64,000 bases of DNA from Spirometra erinaceieuropaei. Lineage: Eukaryota > Platyhelminthes > Cestoda > Diphyllobothriidea > Diphyllobothriidae. The first letter of the stretch is position 1; every line of letters begins with the position of its first letter. The position numbers and the translations under genes were made by a program. The DNA lies in contig CACRXP010000021.1 in assembly GCA_902702965.1 (NCBI GenBank), positions 997,874 through 1,061,873 of the forward strand. Direction: 5' to 3'. The notes under the pieces were generated by a model. It was not told the origin of the DNA. It ran no database searches and was given only the letters and a program-made list of their open reading frames with translations. This document shows positions 1-11,525 of this stretch, one piece after another.

Positions 1-63
1 ACCTTCGAATCGGCACTCCATAAGTGTGAGACAGAGTGAAAGTGCAAAGACGGCATGTGACAA

Positions 64-620
64 GTGTCAGCTTCGCTCCAGATGCGGATGACGATTTCCA
101 AAGCAGAAGATCAAGAACTTCGGAGAAAACAGAAAACAAAGAATATCGTCATCCTGCCCGCCAATGATGCCGCAATGATGCGTTTCTACGACTTGCCAAA
201 GGCACTAGGCAGGAGTCCCCCTACTCTCCATCGTCTTATGAGCAATCCCGACTTCTGGGCTGTGAAAACGGTTCATTCAGCAATTCGATTTCTCAGCAAT
301 AATTCAGAGCGAGCAGTGAAGTCGGCTGAAGGGGGTTTGATGCGTGTCAAACATCCAGAATTGGGCGTTCCTGGTCATGGTGTCGTTCGACGTGATCTTT
401 TTTATCCCCTATTCCACCCGTCCTGGCTTTCGGCACTATTGACGACCATCTCTGAGAAAATTATGGTGCAGATGACCAACGGCTGAAGCAAGTACACCAC
501 ATCGAGTTCCTGGTACCGTGCCTTAACGCATTCATCAAATTCAACGGTCAGTTGTGCAAGGAACATAATGGGAAACCAGTGGGCCCGCCTTCGTCTGGAC
601 TACTTCCTAAAGCGGTTCCG
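64..620 (+). pseudogene. Penelope-like reverse transcriptase relic
   Basis: A 140-codon open stretch (64-486) opens with a run resembling the 'IVILPAD' motif that begins Penelope-like reverse transcriptases (here NIVILPAND). Reading on in another frame near 421-540 gives an F-x-x-I-D-D peptide followed by an H-x-I-x-F pattern, which matches the layout of the YVDD catalytic box and the segment after it. The tyrosine and valine of YVDD are lost and a stop follows directly. Family similarity is judged by eye and is weak. No GIY-YIG nuclease is visible here. It is most likely an old fragment of the same class as the copies at 24.9 and 57.8 kb. Confidence 0.35.
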
Positions 621-920
621 CGTAGGCTCAAGTGACTAGTCTTCGGCCCGTCCCACTAGGGTGGCTGGCACTTCGACCGCCACGAGCGATGACCTCCACC
701 GTGTGCTCCACGGAATGAGCCCAACACTAGTGCCTTGTGCAGCATTTGCCGCACTCTTTCCTGCTTCACCCACCTAGGCCCGGCAGCAAGGCAGAATTAA
801 GACGATCGGTGGTGGACCGAACCACAATGGCTGACAGCGCTAAACGACCCGTCTGCATGACTGATGTGCTACAGACGACCTGGTAATTGAGTTGAGCGAG
901 GTTTGTGGTGCTCTACCGCA

Positions 921-1015
921 AGTTTTTATGAAGATGCATATGACCGAATAGGTTTATGCAATAACCAAATGTCCTTGGGTAGTGTGGGCAGATAAAGTGG
1001 TTGCGGCGGATGTGC
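921..1015 (-). pseudogene. C-terminal C2H2 zinc finger relic of the family R copy
   Basis: The minus-strand translation gives CPHYPRTFGYCINLFGHMHLH, against [21 protein letters not shown] in the intact copy at 49.6 kb. The second cysteine has become tyrosine, so zinc binding is lost, while both histidines keep the X3 spacing. It marks the carboxyl end of the decayed element. Confidence 0.7.
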
Positions 1016-1579
1016 ATTGGGTCTCCCGACACAAATACGGAGATAGCAGTGCGGTGGATCCGAAAGTGCCCGATTCGGCCGGTGCTTGATGTAAATGTGC
1101 GGTGGCAGTAAGGACAGGGTGGGAATGTGGCTAGCGAACCGACGGTTTGACAATGCTATTAGTGGGAAACGACAGTGGCGGTGGTGATGCAGTTGAAAGT
1201 GCCGATGGTGGAGAAGTTTTCAGGTGCAGGAAATAAGTCTGTCGTGATGAGTTACGGCGAATTCTGCTGTCATGGTTACGCACATGATCATGCGGTGTCT
1301 GAATGTCCTGGGGCATTATCAACAAATGAGTCCTGTGTGACGAGAGTACGTGAGGTCTACAGGTACAAGTTCGCCGGTCTCTGTTCGATGGATTCGCAAA
1401 TGACCGACCAAGCACTTGTGAGATGAGGAAATGCTTTATAATAGTGACAATTTGGAACTGATTCAACATTGTTATTTGTAGAGACAATGACAGTAATGTT
1501 TGGAAAGTTAGTAGGGGGGTCCTCATTCGCGGCGGTAATGATGCTGTATTGTGAGATGAGGGAAGAATTGGCCGTGCTG

Positions 1580-1675
1580 ACGTAGTCCTGAGTGCGCAGA
1601 TGTCCGGTCAGACCGATTCGCGCCCGGCACGTCCATTGACAGTGTGGACACAGTGGCAGGTGTTGGGAATGCCGA
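1580..1675 (-). pseudogene. Upstream C2H2-like finger relic of the family R copy
   Basis: The minus-strand translation contains CPHCQWTCRARIGLTGHLRTQ. It has CX2C and a histidine at the expected distance, but the last histidine is replaced by glutamine. It sits about 600 bp amino-terminal of the final finger, which suggests that the full protein has two fingers. The matching part of the better copy lies in an assembly gap, so this relic is the only visible evidence for the first finger. Confidence 0.55.
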
Positions 1676-4619
1676 CGTCATTAGTCCGTAGCACGTGAGT
1701 CTGGCGACCCCCTCTCTTCGCTCTGGCAGCAGCTAGTCAGTCGGTCTCGAAGATGGCTGCTCCAGTCTCTATGACAGTGCGTCGTGCCTGTTGGCCTTAA
1801 TTGTGGTGCCACTAGGTGTCCGGGTTAGTCTGCTGGTGTTCGAGTGAGATCTCTAAGGTGTCCTTGTAGCGCGCTTTTGTCAGCCCTCAATGTGGCCACG
1901 TGTAGCTACGCCGTTATGCTAAAGCGCTCGTCGTCAATACTAGCGACGTGCCCCCCCCCCCCATCGCAGTTGTATCTGCTTTAGCCTGACACGAATACTA
2001 AGGACGCCGGTCCTTTCCAGGATCCCAGCGTCTGGGACCTCTTCCTGTCACTTTAACCTCCACACTCTTCGGGCACGGCTGGGATCAAAACAGTTGAGTC
2101 TTCTTGTTTAACCTTCGTAAACAATCAACGTCTCCGCCCCATACAAGAACGCTGTCAAGACAACGGCCCTGTACATCCTCAGTTGTTAGTTCAGTAGCAT
2201 ATTGCAACGTTCCCAGACCGAGTGCTTTCGTCGTCGGTCTTGATGTTTCTTGAAATCGTACTCCCAAGGTACGCAAATATGTCCACTGGTATGAGGTGAG
2301 TTCCGCCGACATTGATATGGAGATCAGCGTATTCAGTATTTGGCGTCGGTTATTGCAGAAGCACTGTCTTCTTACTGCTGACGGTCAGTCCAATGTTGGA
2401 ACAGCCCGGGGACGTAGAGGTCAACACAGCTGCATATCCTCACCCATTGTGGTTTCTGACGCACAGTCACTCGCGAAAAGTAGGTCATAAGCACTACCCT
2501 TGAACTCCCCCAAAGATGATTTCAGGCGACGGATGTTGAAAAGTCTTCCGTTGATTCGGTAGTTAATGTTGATCCTCGGTCGCTCCCCACGATAGGCGTC
2601 CATCATCAGGACGAAGAACATGAGATTGAATAAGGTGGGGATGGGTGCGCAGACCTGTATCCTCCCACTGACCACCTCAAATGTTTCAGGGATTGCTCCT
2701 CAGTCCGCGGCACGAGCCGTTGCGAAGTTGTCTTGCCATTTGAGTAAATCGCTCAGTGTACCTAATTTCAGCACGATTCTCCACAGCGCATCGCGGCTCA
2801 CTGTGCTGACGGTCGTCGCCGTATCGTCGAAGGTCTGGAAGTTGGCCCTCATTTCTTGGCACTTTTACTGCAGTCGACGAGCAGCGAAGATCACGTCTGC
2901 GGTTTTGTAGTACTTTCGGAATCCGCAATTCGTGTCCGGAAGGAGTTCCTTCTCCAAATGGCCCTTCGGGCGATTGAGTAGAGCATGAGTTTATATTCTT
3001 CCCGCAAAGTCGAGAATGGAGATGCCTCTGTGGTTCTCACATAGTTTCAGGTCCCTCTTGAATTCTTATATGTGCAAGATGATAGCACGTTTGAGGTCTC
3101 GTGGATGTGCACTTGTCGGCGAATCCCTGGAACGGCAGGGCGAGATTTTTCATGGGTTGTGAGCCTCTGTACTTATGGACTTGCGTCTACTGCCAGTGCT
3201 TTTTCACTGGACGACTTGCACAATTCTGTTTGTTTCAGGGACGGAGGGCAAACGATCGAGATCGTCGTTGCCGTCCACTCCGGAACGTTGGTTGATGGCT
3301 TTTTCGCATGCTTTTGTCGGACGATTGAGGATGTTCTGGAAGTGCGCGGCTCAGCGCTCCAAAATCTGTTACTCCTTCGTTAGAGGGGTTGCTTTATCCT
3401 GACTCAGCAGTGGCACAGTCCTTGTGGCCTGTAAACTGTTTTGATGGCAGTGAAGAAATTCTTCCCCTCATTGCAGTCGGCATATCAATTAAATTCCCCA
3501 GCATCTAGTGGACCGGCCGTCAGCATCAGAAATATGCAGCCTTATGGTTACTGCCGCTAATGATTGTGTAGATTGAGTGTATCCTGTTTCTCGGAGAGGA
3601 CAGCACGGATTTCTTCGTCATTATCATTAAACCAATCCTGGTGCTGACGGCGTGTACGGCCGAGTACTTACATAGCGGTTATCTGAATAGTATTTCGCTT
3701 TTGACATTGGCAGGAGCCTCCGGGACTAACGTGCCTTCCAGCTGCTAAAACTCAATCGGCGTCCACTCGTATCAAATAATGCTTATTTTAACCTACCTGA
3801 CGTTGAGTTGACTTGCGGTTACTTTCGCGGTTGCATTTGGAGCCTCATCCTGGCCGGTCAGCTTGCTGACGGCGTGTTTTGCCAGCACTTATAGAGTGCC
3901 TTTCCTACCCCTGACCCCTTTCCCCCCTTCGAGAGGATAAGCTGTGTTGGCTCCGCATCGGGTTACTTCAACATCTCATGCGGCTGCCTAATTCCACTGT
4001 GAATCAGACAGTTTGTTTGTTTGTTGGGAAGACGATACGAGTTAGACTGGGCCGCCTACGGGATTGCATGTCGTCCTCTCCGTAGAACATTTTTGTTTGG
4101 AGGTGGAAAGGGAGTTTGGGGATTAATCCGAGAATTACCGGATGTAAAGACACACACGCACATCCTGATCTGGTCTAGCGCACCAGTCAAGGGCGGTTAC
4201 CTGCGCGTGACCGCTGTGCCGAGCACGGTTTCATGGAGCCACAGACGAAAGAAGGGTGAGGGGACGGGATGAAGCTGAAGTGTCCACCATGGCCAACGAG
4301 GCGTTCGGGAGGAACTGTCGATGTACTGTTTATGGGTAATTCTTATCACCATCGGCGTGCCTGCACTGCCACGTCGAGTTGGTGTCACCTACTCTGCATC
4401 GTCCTGTTGCAATATATGTGCGGCAGGGTCCGCTCGTCAGTCCAAGATTGGGCAACATTCATCCAAACGCATAGGTGGACCTGATGTGAACGTACATCTA
4501 TAACGGAGGATCCCTCTCCCAGGGCTACCCGTCACCCTCCCTTGGGATAAGGATACAGAACTGGGCCGAGTGCACGCAAGTCATTATGACGGTCGTCCAC
4601 ACACTCCCGATAGCAAACC

Positions 4620-5570
4620 TTCCAGCCGCTCCCAAGTAATTAAGTATGGCCGATCGCAGCCGACTCAGGCGTTCGCCGTACAACTTGATTGGTGTTGCAA
4701 TCTCAGGCCGTCCCAACTTGGGATTAGGGTTTGACTGTGTCATGAAAAACGCAGGTCGAAAATGGTTATTTCGGTCATCCTGACTCTTGGCAGCGTTTCT
4801 TCTACACCACCTCCTTCGTATTTGAAAAGCTCTCAATTTGGACGTTCCACAGTAACACTGCAATTCATGATCGGCGATGTTACATACGTGGGTTGCCTTC
4901 TCATGTACGTAGAGGTAAAGCAATGTTTGACCAAACAAAAACTTGTGAATTTATTGGTTTTTTGAGCCGACCCCCAACAGCTGGGCTTTACATGGTGTTT
5001 TCACCGGTTATTTTTCGTTTCAGTCCACAATCCCGTCTGTAGTGAGATGGGACTCGGGCCCAGTTCAGTCAGTATTGGCTTCTTCGTGTGACATACAGCG
5101 TCAGTCGTTGTCCTTGTACTCCGTTTAGTAAGTAGAAGTGGATTTTGCCATTATGATGGAAATCATAATCATGAACGGGGAGGGGGGGGTGAATTCTTGG
5201 TAAGTAGGTGCGTTTTTAAGTGTAGCACTTTCTGGCGTATTGTTGGGTCATACTTGGAGTTAACTGCAACCCGGAGCGCTGCGAACGTCCTGGAGACGGC
5301 TATTGAAACGTCTTCCATGCATTAAATGTCTCACGAAGGATCGAAATTTATAAAACCTACTGAAGGAGGAGTATTTGACTTATCACCCTTGTAGCGGCTA
5401 TGGAATCGTGCCTGTGAGCGGTACCAGTTGGCGATCAGGCTGATAAATCTACAGCCCTCCTGTCAAGAGAGATTACTGATGATTGTTGAGATCACAGATT
5501 AGCAAGGTTTCAGCTGCACTGGATTCAGTATCCTTGGAGCTTAGACAGTGACTGTGCAACATTTGAAAGT
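4620..5570. other. No recognisable feature
   Basis: Only short stop-rich frames are seen. I recognise no protein similarity, structural RNA or repeat shared with the rest of the window. Confidence 0.4.
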
Positions 5571-5574
5571 GTTA

Positions 5575-6325
5575 TGACCCTGCCTGGTAATTGAAAGCAC
5601 GTGGGAGCGTATGCGTACCCGACTCTTGTCCCCGATACCAACGCGGCAGAGAACGAGAACGCGACCGGACACGAAAATGTGTATTAGGAAATTGTAAGTC
5701 AAGATTAAGTGGAAGTAACGCATATTTATAACGTCCTACAATGGTTCGCCGGAATAAGGCCCAATGCTCTTCGGGAAGAACATGCTAGACGAGCCGGTCG
5801 ATAATTCGAATAAGCAGATCGATCGCGCTTGAATGGAGCAGCCAATGGAGAGGCGCCACGATTAAGATGACAGCGCTGTAGAGAAAACGCACGTGGCCTC
5901 CAGTGATTGGCTGGTTCTTGTTTTTGGAGTGTAGGCACCCAACAGAAAGTATTTGCTGCGAGTGCCTACGCTCCCCAAAAACAAGAGCCAGCCAATCACT
6001 GGAGGCCACGTGCGTTTTCCCTACAGCGTTGTCAGCTTAATCTTTGCGCCTCTCCATTGGCTGCTCTTCTCAAGCCTGATCGATATGCATATTCGAATTA
6101 TCGGCCAGCTCGTCTATAAGGTTCCTCCCGAAGTGGATTTGGCCGAATGCAGACGAACCACAGTAGGCTGTTACAAGTACGCATTACTTCCAGTTATTCT
6201 TGACTTTCAGTTCCTAATGCACTTTTTCGTGGCCGGTCGTGCTCTCCTTCTTTGCCGCTTTGGTATAGGGGACAAGAGTCGAGTGCACATACGCTCCACG
6301 TGATTTCAAATACCAGACCAGGTCA
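5575..6325. mobile_element. Palindromic MITE / foldback element, about 751 bp
   Basis: The whole segment is one long inverted repeat. Positions 5575-5935 pair with 5963-6325 around a spacer of about 27 bp, with scattered mismatches and small indels. Identity is high near the centre (for example the block with GCCAATCACTGGAGG in one arm and its complement in the other) and continues to the outermost TGACC/GGTCA ends. Both ends abut the dinucleotide TA (5573-5574 and 6326-6327), as expected of a Tc1/mariner-type target duplication. No transposase is encoded, and the open frames inside are palindrome artefacts. The superfamily assignment is inferred only from the TA and the TIR structure. Confidence 0.65.
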
Positions 6326-6329
6326 TATC

Positions 6330-6960
6330 GGTATTATTGACAGGAGAGGAGAGAAGGACCAGTTTTTGCTGTTTGTCGTCATCGGTCAGACATGGCTCAA
6401 CGAATAGAAGAGATTGAATCGCCAGACGTATGTTTGAATAACATCCCCTTATGGGAGGGTTAAACGGGGAGTGGGACATCCAGGACCAACAACCTGCTAG
6501 GGAAGAAAATGTCAGCAAAAATTAACACGGAGTGCCCAACGTGATCAACAGAAGCCGGGTGATAGTGCCCAGCCCGAACCAAGCGTCAACGTTGACAGCG
6601 CACAGGAAAGTCCTGTGACGGCTTAAGCTGGCACCGTAAAGTTCCAAATTCGATGGTCGTAATACCCGTGGAAGTCGGCAGACAATTTACTTGCAGGTTT
6701 TTACTTTCCTTCAGAGAGTCATCACAAATTTGCAGTAAATGCAGCCTGTTTGAGATTTATAGGCCAAGATTGAAATTCGATGTGAATATTTGGGCCGAAG
6801 TTCATCAGCCACAGCGGAATAATCGTGTGATATTGATAAACTGCCAGCAGGGAGCCAGTAGTTTATGCATAGGTTGCACGAAGAACTCGCCTTATCTTTG
6901 GGTCCCTAGCGTTCTTTGTGTACTTTAATTTCTGAGGAAATTAAAAACCCGCAATTTCAT
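6330..6960. other. No recognisable feature
   Basis: A 91-codon frame at 6653-6928 (+) has no similarity I recognise and no obvious splice sites or codon bias. Confidence 0.35.
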
Positions 6961-6964
6961 AACT

Positions 6965-7085
6965 ATAGTATCTACCAGAAAGCACATAGAAACCGCTGGG
7001 GGGCCCACTGACGAGCCGGACCCCTCGCAGCTTTGTCATGCATCGACATGATGTCGGCGAAATACGTGTCTGGGCTTTTAGTCAG
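6965..7085 (-). repeat. Dispersed repeat X, inverted relative to 16.75-16.86 kb
   Basis: About 110 bp here, including CTGACGAGCC and GTCTGGGCTTTTA blocks, match the reverse complement of 16745-16862 with moderate divergence. The repeat has no coding content I can recognise. The 16 kb copy sits between two direct repeats, so this may be a fragment of a longer element. Confidence 0.5.
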
Positions 7086-7089
7086 TACA

Positions 7090-7615
7090 TGTGGTGTCAT
7101 TTATAGTATATTGTGCAATCTATGCAGACAATTTCATAGCTGCAATACTCAAAGCCTGAAAACGTCGACACCAGCAGCTAGCGCATATTCGGCAAGTTGC
7201 AGTATTGTCTCGCGTAAGGTAGCAGTACAGGCCATCTTCATTTCTCGGTGCATAATTTGCATACCTTACGATTGACAAAGCGTAGACTGAATTTCTTATA
7301 GTACCCGATGAAATCTTGGGTGATTTCGCAACTGCTGGTCCTAATGGACATCCGACACTGCTTCACTTCCGTCTGCTCATTGATCACGGAAATGTCACCA
7401 AACGGCTATCAGTCTTCGGTCCGACAATGAGGTGTGGTGTGAATCGTTGGAAGAAACTTCTCTGCTCCAATAATAACCTCTTAATGGAAACTAGGATGTC
7501 ATCTCGTAGTATTTCAAGTCGGTGATCCCTGTGGATGTTGGCTCAGGAAAAAACGAGCATGAATCGCATTAAAATGCCTTCCTGGTAGAAGAGTAATATG
7601 TTCCTCTGTTATGTG
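7090..7615. other. No recognisable feature
   Basis: Short open frames at 7033-7275 and 7316-7525 (+) show no recognisable domain. Confidence 0.35.
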
Positions 7616-7619
7616 TGAA

Positions 7620-7800
7620 CTTTTCATGTCTCATGAAGGTGGGAAGTGGGGAAGAGAGGGGGTGCAGTAGGTGCTGCGCAAGTCTACTATCACAATAAAC
7701 CAATTCACGCGCAAGTCACCGTGCCTGCTGTACCTTAGTGTGTAGCACACAGTGGGACATTGTCGAAATCGGCGGTCGAACGGTCATGTGTGAACTTTTC
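7620..7800 (+). repeat. 5'-truncated family R tail
   Basis: The segment matches the reverse complement of 48.50-48.67 kb, the 3' untranslated tail of the RTE-like element, and also resembles 61.08-61.25 kb. Shared blocks include TGCGCAAGTC and the TGGGACA..GTCG run. The copy lies on the + strand relative to the minus-strand reference and keeps only the tail, as is usual for target-primed reverse transcription. Confidence 0.55.
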
Positions 7801-7809
7801 ATGATACTA

Positions 7810-9640
7810 AGCACAAAAAACCGAATAACTGTTGTTTAAATCATGCTCATTAACAAAATACATACGCAAGCTCGGAACTCAGTCCGATAAAAATTTAGAA
7901 AACACTTCGAAGCGCAGAGGCTGGATTTCATGTTTGATAACTATATAGACCAGTAAACCATAGACAACCTGGTGGTAACTACAGTACCTGGTCTAGCCAA
8001 AATTCTGGAATGTATGCTCTATTAGAAAATGTTACTAGGGTAGGGTTGTAGTATTGATTATCATGCAACATAATCTTAAGATATTTCAGTCAGATCAGGA
8101 TGCAGGATTTTGAATGAGCCTTTTTTTCGACCGCGAAAACTATGCTCGGTAAAAGAAGACCACTTATGTAGTACGCATTTTCCCCATCGATTTGTGATGC
8201 CCTAATGAACTCGAATACATTTTACAGATGCCACGCGTAAAAAGATTCTTTGATGAACGTTTTTGTTAGCAAATAACGTCTTCTTCAAATTGTACATTTA
8301 AGTAGAGGGTATCTTAGAGTTTTAACAGGACTTTCACAATTCCTGAATAATTTTGAGCCCTACCTGCAGTTACACTTCCGTTTGGGTTTCCAAACCACAT
8401 GCTGCATCCTTTTTGGGTAAGAACAATCTATACTATTAAGAAGACAACATAAAATGCTTATGATCTTTTTTAATGGCTGTGGACCGTTTTGTAAACTTCA
8501 TAAGTAACCTGAATAAACAGATAGATATAGTACCGTATGGAGTAACATTTCATAATCTTAAAAAGTTCCATAGTTTCAAACTCTTCCAAACCCAGATATA
8601 TTCTTTCTTTGACTATAATATTTGAGAATTTGGTTCAAAAGCTGATATCCTGGCGTGACTGAATTATCTATGAATTATGCCGCATGGCCATGAGTATTAC
8701 AACCCCGCCTGCGCAATACGTTCAAATCAAAAACACTTTCCGAAATTTCAGTTAACGTTGCATGAGATAGGCCAGTTTGCCCTTCAAAATAGTATTAGAG
8801 ACAACGCAGCAATAAGGTAAATAGCTATACCACGCGTTTATTACTAATTTTTCATGATGTTCTCCTTTTAGTGCGTTTCCTTTCCCAACTGTCCATTATT
8901 TTAGGCCTTAGATAAATGACTGATGATGCACTTGTCTTTCAAATTGTTGCTTTTTGATAATAAAGTTATTTTTAATCAAACAATTAATAATTTTTGAGTA
9001 ATACCATGCCGTCTTTTGAAGAACGGTCGTTCGTTTAACGCAATAAAACTTCCATGAATGCTGGGTGGGCGTTGCCCTTTAGTTGTCACATTACTAGTTG
9101 TAATTTGTTTTGCTGATTTATTACAACCCGCCCTGTAAACATAACAAAGTTAAACATTCCTACAAGTGCTACCGAGGAGGTTTCAAAGGTTGTATACGTA
9201 ATTTTAGAACACTGTGCATTAACTCACTAGACCCATAAACTGATAAATCGATCTCACCGCATTTGCCTCTAGAGTTAACATAAGGGGGAGGCCGGGGTTG
9301 GCTGCCTCCTCTTTCTTTGTAGTGCTTCACTGCAATTTAAGCTTTAGTTTAATTAATGGGAGATTTACCGAGTCCACAATTTGAATGGCTTGAATCCTTA
9401 TCCGGAGAAAAATTCTAATCAAAACCCCGCAATCAGTATCTGTTGATGCTTTACGATTACCTAAGGCACCTGAAAGTTAGGTAATGTAGAGTCTTAACGG
9501 TGCGATGGTGTATTCAGGCCAAATCTCTGGTTGTAGAAACAGACAGAAGTCACCAGAATGAGGGGTTCATTGCATAGCGAGCCCTGAGTTATCCTCTTAG
9601 ATGCTAGTGGCCGCTGGTGAAGCCAAGACTGGTGTTCACT
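7810..9640. other. AT-rich stretch without recognisable features
   Basis: Base composition is visibly AT-richer than in the flanks. No open frame of interest, repeat or structural RNA is apparent. Confidence 0.4.
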
Positions 9641-10654
9641 GCGTCTAGTCTTTGAGACAATGGTGGCAGCTGCTTTTGTAGGTTTGTGGGGCAATCCGAA
9701 GTGGCCTGCAGTTGGTGTGTGTTGTATTTGTCTAGGGGGTGGCGCTCAGGTGGTCTGTGTTGTATCCGCAGGGGGGTGGTATGTTCAAGTAGCGCATGGG
9801 CAGCTGCGTCTCTGTGGGCGCATGTGCGTCTTAGTTAAATTCGGTCGAGGGACCGTAGGTCCGCTCGTCCGAAACCGCTCACTGTGAAGACGGATGAGCA
9901 TGACACAACGGGGTCTTGAACAAGGACACCAGACGTGGCTGTCGGTATAAGGCTTGGTTCAGTAGTAGACCCAAAGAGGTGGCCTCGGGGACTTTTTTCT
10001 GGTTGTTTAAAGATATCATAAATGGCAATATTAACTGCTCATAGATTTTTAAAGTATCTTCTTGAGCTCATAATCATATTTTCAAATGAGACAGTTGATT
10101 GTAAGCGTGACGTTGAGGGACAATCCTTTGGTTCAACGGGGTCAAATTCGTGTTGGGCGACTGCGCAACGTTTTGCTGTAAGAGCATAAAAGACGGCCTC
10201 TAGAAGATCACAAATGACCCTTAGGCAACTGACATCTTGTAGTCAAAGGAAGTCGGTGAAATACACGTTACTGCGGTCAACACGATCTACTGTCAATATA
10301 ACAAACAACTTCTCAAAGTTAAACTGCAGCGTTCGCATAAAAAGTTTTATTTTAACCTAAATTTGCGTGTCCATTCACTTTTTATGAGAATTTAAGGCTA
10401 AGTTTCCCTCAGAACCTTGCGACTTAATTGTGGAAAGATGCAGAATATTAAAAAAAACACCATGCATTCCTTCGGCAAACCATAACTGGCAGTAGTACCG
10501 AGGCATTTTGTCGGATGGCGCTTCAGCACGAAAAATAGTAGTGAAGTGCTGCATAAGTAGCCATTTTATTGCGCAAAACATACACTCCCTAAGAAGAGCA
10601 ACGGACCCCCGTTTGCAATTTAAAAGGACGCCATGCCTCATAAGCGGTGATATC
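9640..10654. other. No gene; weak GT-rich tandem duplication near 9.7 kb
   Basis: Two similar units of about 43 bp (9710-9795), each with GTGTTGTAT and GGGGGTGG, form a short tandem duplication. I recognise nothing else. The frames at 9660-9887 (+) and 10375-10641 (-) show no family signal. Confidence 0.35.
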
Positions 10655-11070
10655 TTAAACCATGCAAACCACGCATGGTTAGGGAGTTGGACTTCCAGCC
10701 AACATGTCGCGAGTTCGAGCCTCGGGGCTCACATAACCCGGGACTTGGTATAGCTAGCTGATGGCGCTAACAAACCAGAACTGGGAGATGAAGATGCGAT
10801 CGCTGGACCAAGAAAGTTATTGGCCTGGCGTTTCGGATTCTCACTCGAATCCATCATCAGAAACATTCGCAGATAAAGGTGATGATGGCACCAGGAGTGC
10901 AGTATTTATAGAACGTGATTGCCGTGGGCCGTATGCGCACTGCAATTAATAGTTCTCGCAATCACCGCTGGGGTCGTAATTGATGCGGTGGTGGCTTGTC
11001 GGTCCGAGTCCAGCAAACCAAAACTGTCTTTGTCGGTAATGTTACTCTGCCTGTTCAAGTCCTTGTTAAC
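10655..11070 (+). mobile_element. tRNA-headed hammerhead short element (retrozyme-like), interrupted copy
   Basis: The copy carries a tRNA-like head with a degenerate A box (TGGTTAGGGAGTTGG, about 10676) and a B box (GAGTTCGAGCC, 10711-10721). It continues into the degenerate ribozyme core (CTGATGG... near 10757). The body is interrupted at 10784-11013 by a Penelope-like terminal fragment and resumes at 11014 with the family's TCGGTAATGTTACTCTGC block. The ribozyme core is mutated, so this copy should not cleave. Confidence 0.6.
10784..11013 (-). mobile_element. Penelope-like terminal (pLTR) fragment with TSD
   Basis: It begins with GGAGATG..GCGATCGCTGG and continues through TTCGGATTCTC and CCATCATCAG to a TATTTATAG block. 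The same blocks appear in the arms of the Penelope-like element at 57666-57800 and, inverted, at 58440-58579. It is flanked by CAAACCAGAACTG (10771-10783) and CAAACCAAAACTG (11014-11026), a 13 bp direct repeat with one mismatch. That fits a target-site duplication made on insertion into the short element. Confidence 0.65.
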
Positions 11071-11074
11071 AGTG

Positions 11075-11520
11075 TATTGTACTTAAAACTAGATCAGGTA
11101 ATGCTGCCTGAAACACGCACCTAACCGGTCCAGTGAAGACAGCTTTTTGAGTAGCCTTTCATTTCCATGCCTAGGAATGACTCTTCAAAGTGCTTACCTG
11201 ACCTTTCTCGTTTCGATTGTTTTGGTTCGTATTCGTTTGGCTAAAATTCTCCAAAGCGCAACCATGGAATTCAACTAAGATTGCATTAACTATGCAAATT
11301 AGAAAAAATATTGACTGATTTGCATTTAGTGCATCCGACGGAAATCGCCAAAACAGTTTTGCGCGAGTTCATTCTCTACCAGTTTCAAAACAATGGAAGG
11401 AGTAGTCTACACTGACATCTGAAGGTATTTCCACTGAATAAACTGATTGACTGTGTGAAACTTCCGCAATAGCTTCCTCCGTTCACTCAGAAAATTCATT
11501 TTCCCCGTTAGATTTCTCAT
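11075..11520. other. No recognisable feature
   Basis: No open frame, RNA or repeat recognised. Confidence 0.35.
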
Positions 11521-11525
11521 CGGCA

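Larger units (their letters stand above)
640..4560 (-). pseudogene. Decayed RTE-like non-LTR retrotransposon (family R, old copy)
   Basis: This segment is a degenerate, collinear relative of the nearly intact element at 48.5-53.9 kb. In minus-strand order there is a 5' leader (about 4560-3860) sharing several short blocks with 53.8-53.15 kb, then the region between endonuclease and RT (3680-2930). The RT palm follows at 2930-2420, with LFNLMF..MDAYR and LLFASD in place of LLFADD, then a thumb remnant (about 2310-2100), two zinc-finger relics and the 3' tail repeat (830-640). Roughly 1 kb that should hold the APE endonuclease is missing between 3680 and 3860. Frames are broken throughout and the catalytic FADD aspartates are damaged, so it is dead. 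Ends are approximate. Confidence 0.75.

Noticed and set aside
5726..6303. Several 70-116 codon frames with similar peptides on both strands
   Set aside because: They arise from the palindrome of the MITE, which produces the same peptides twice.
10670..10745. Possible tRNA genes (also at 12.8, 14.0, 25.5 and 63.0 kb)
   Set aside because: A and B boxes are present but the acceptor and anticodon arms do not pair, and each is joined to a transposon body. I call them SINE heads.
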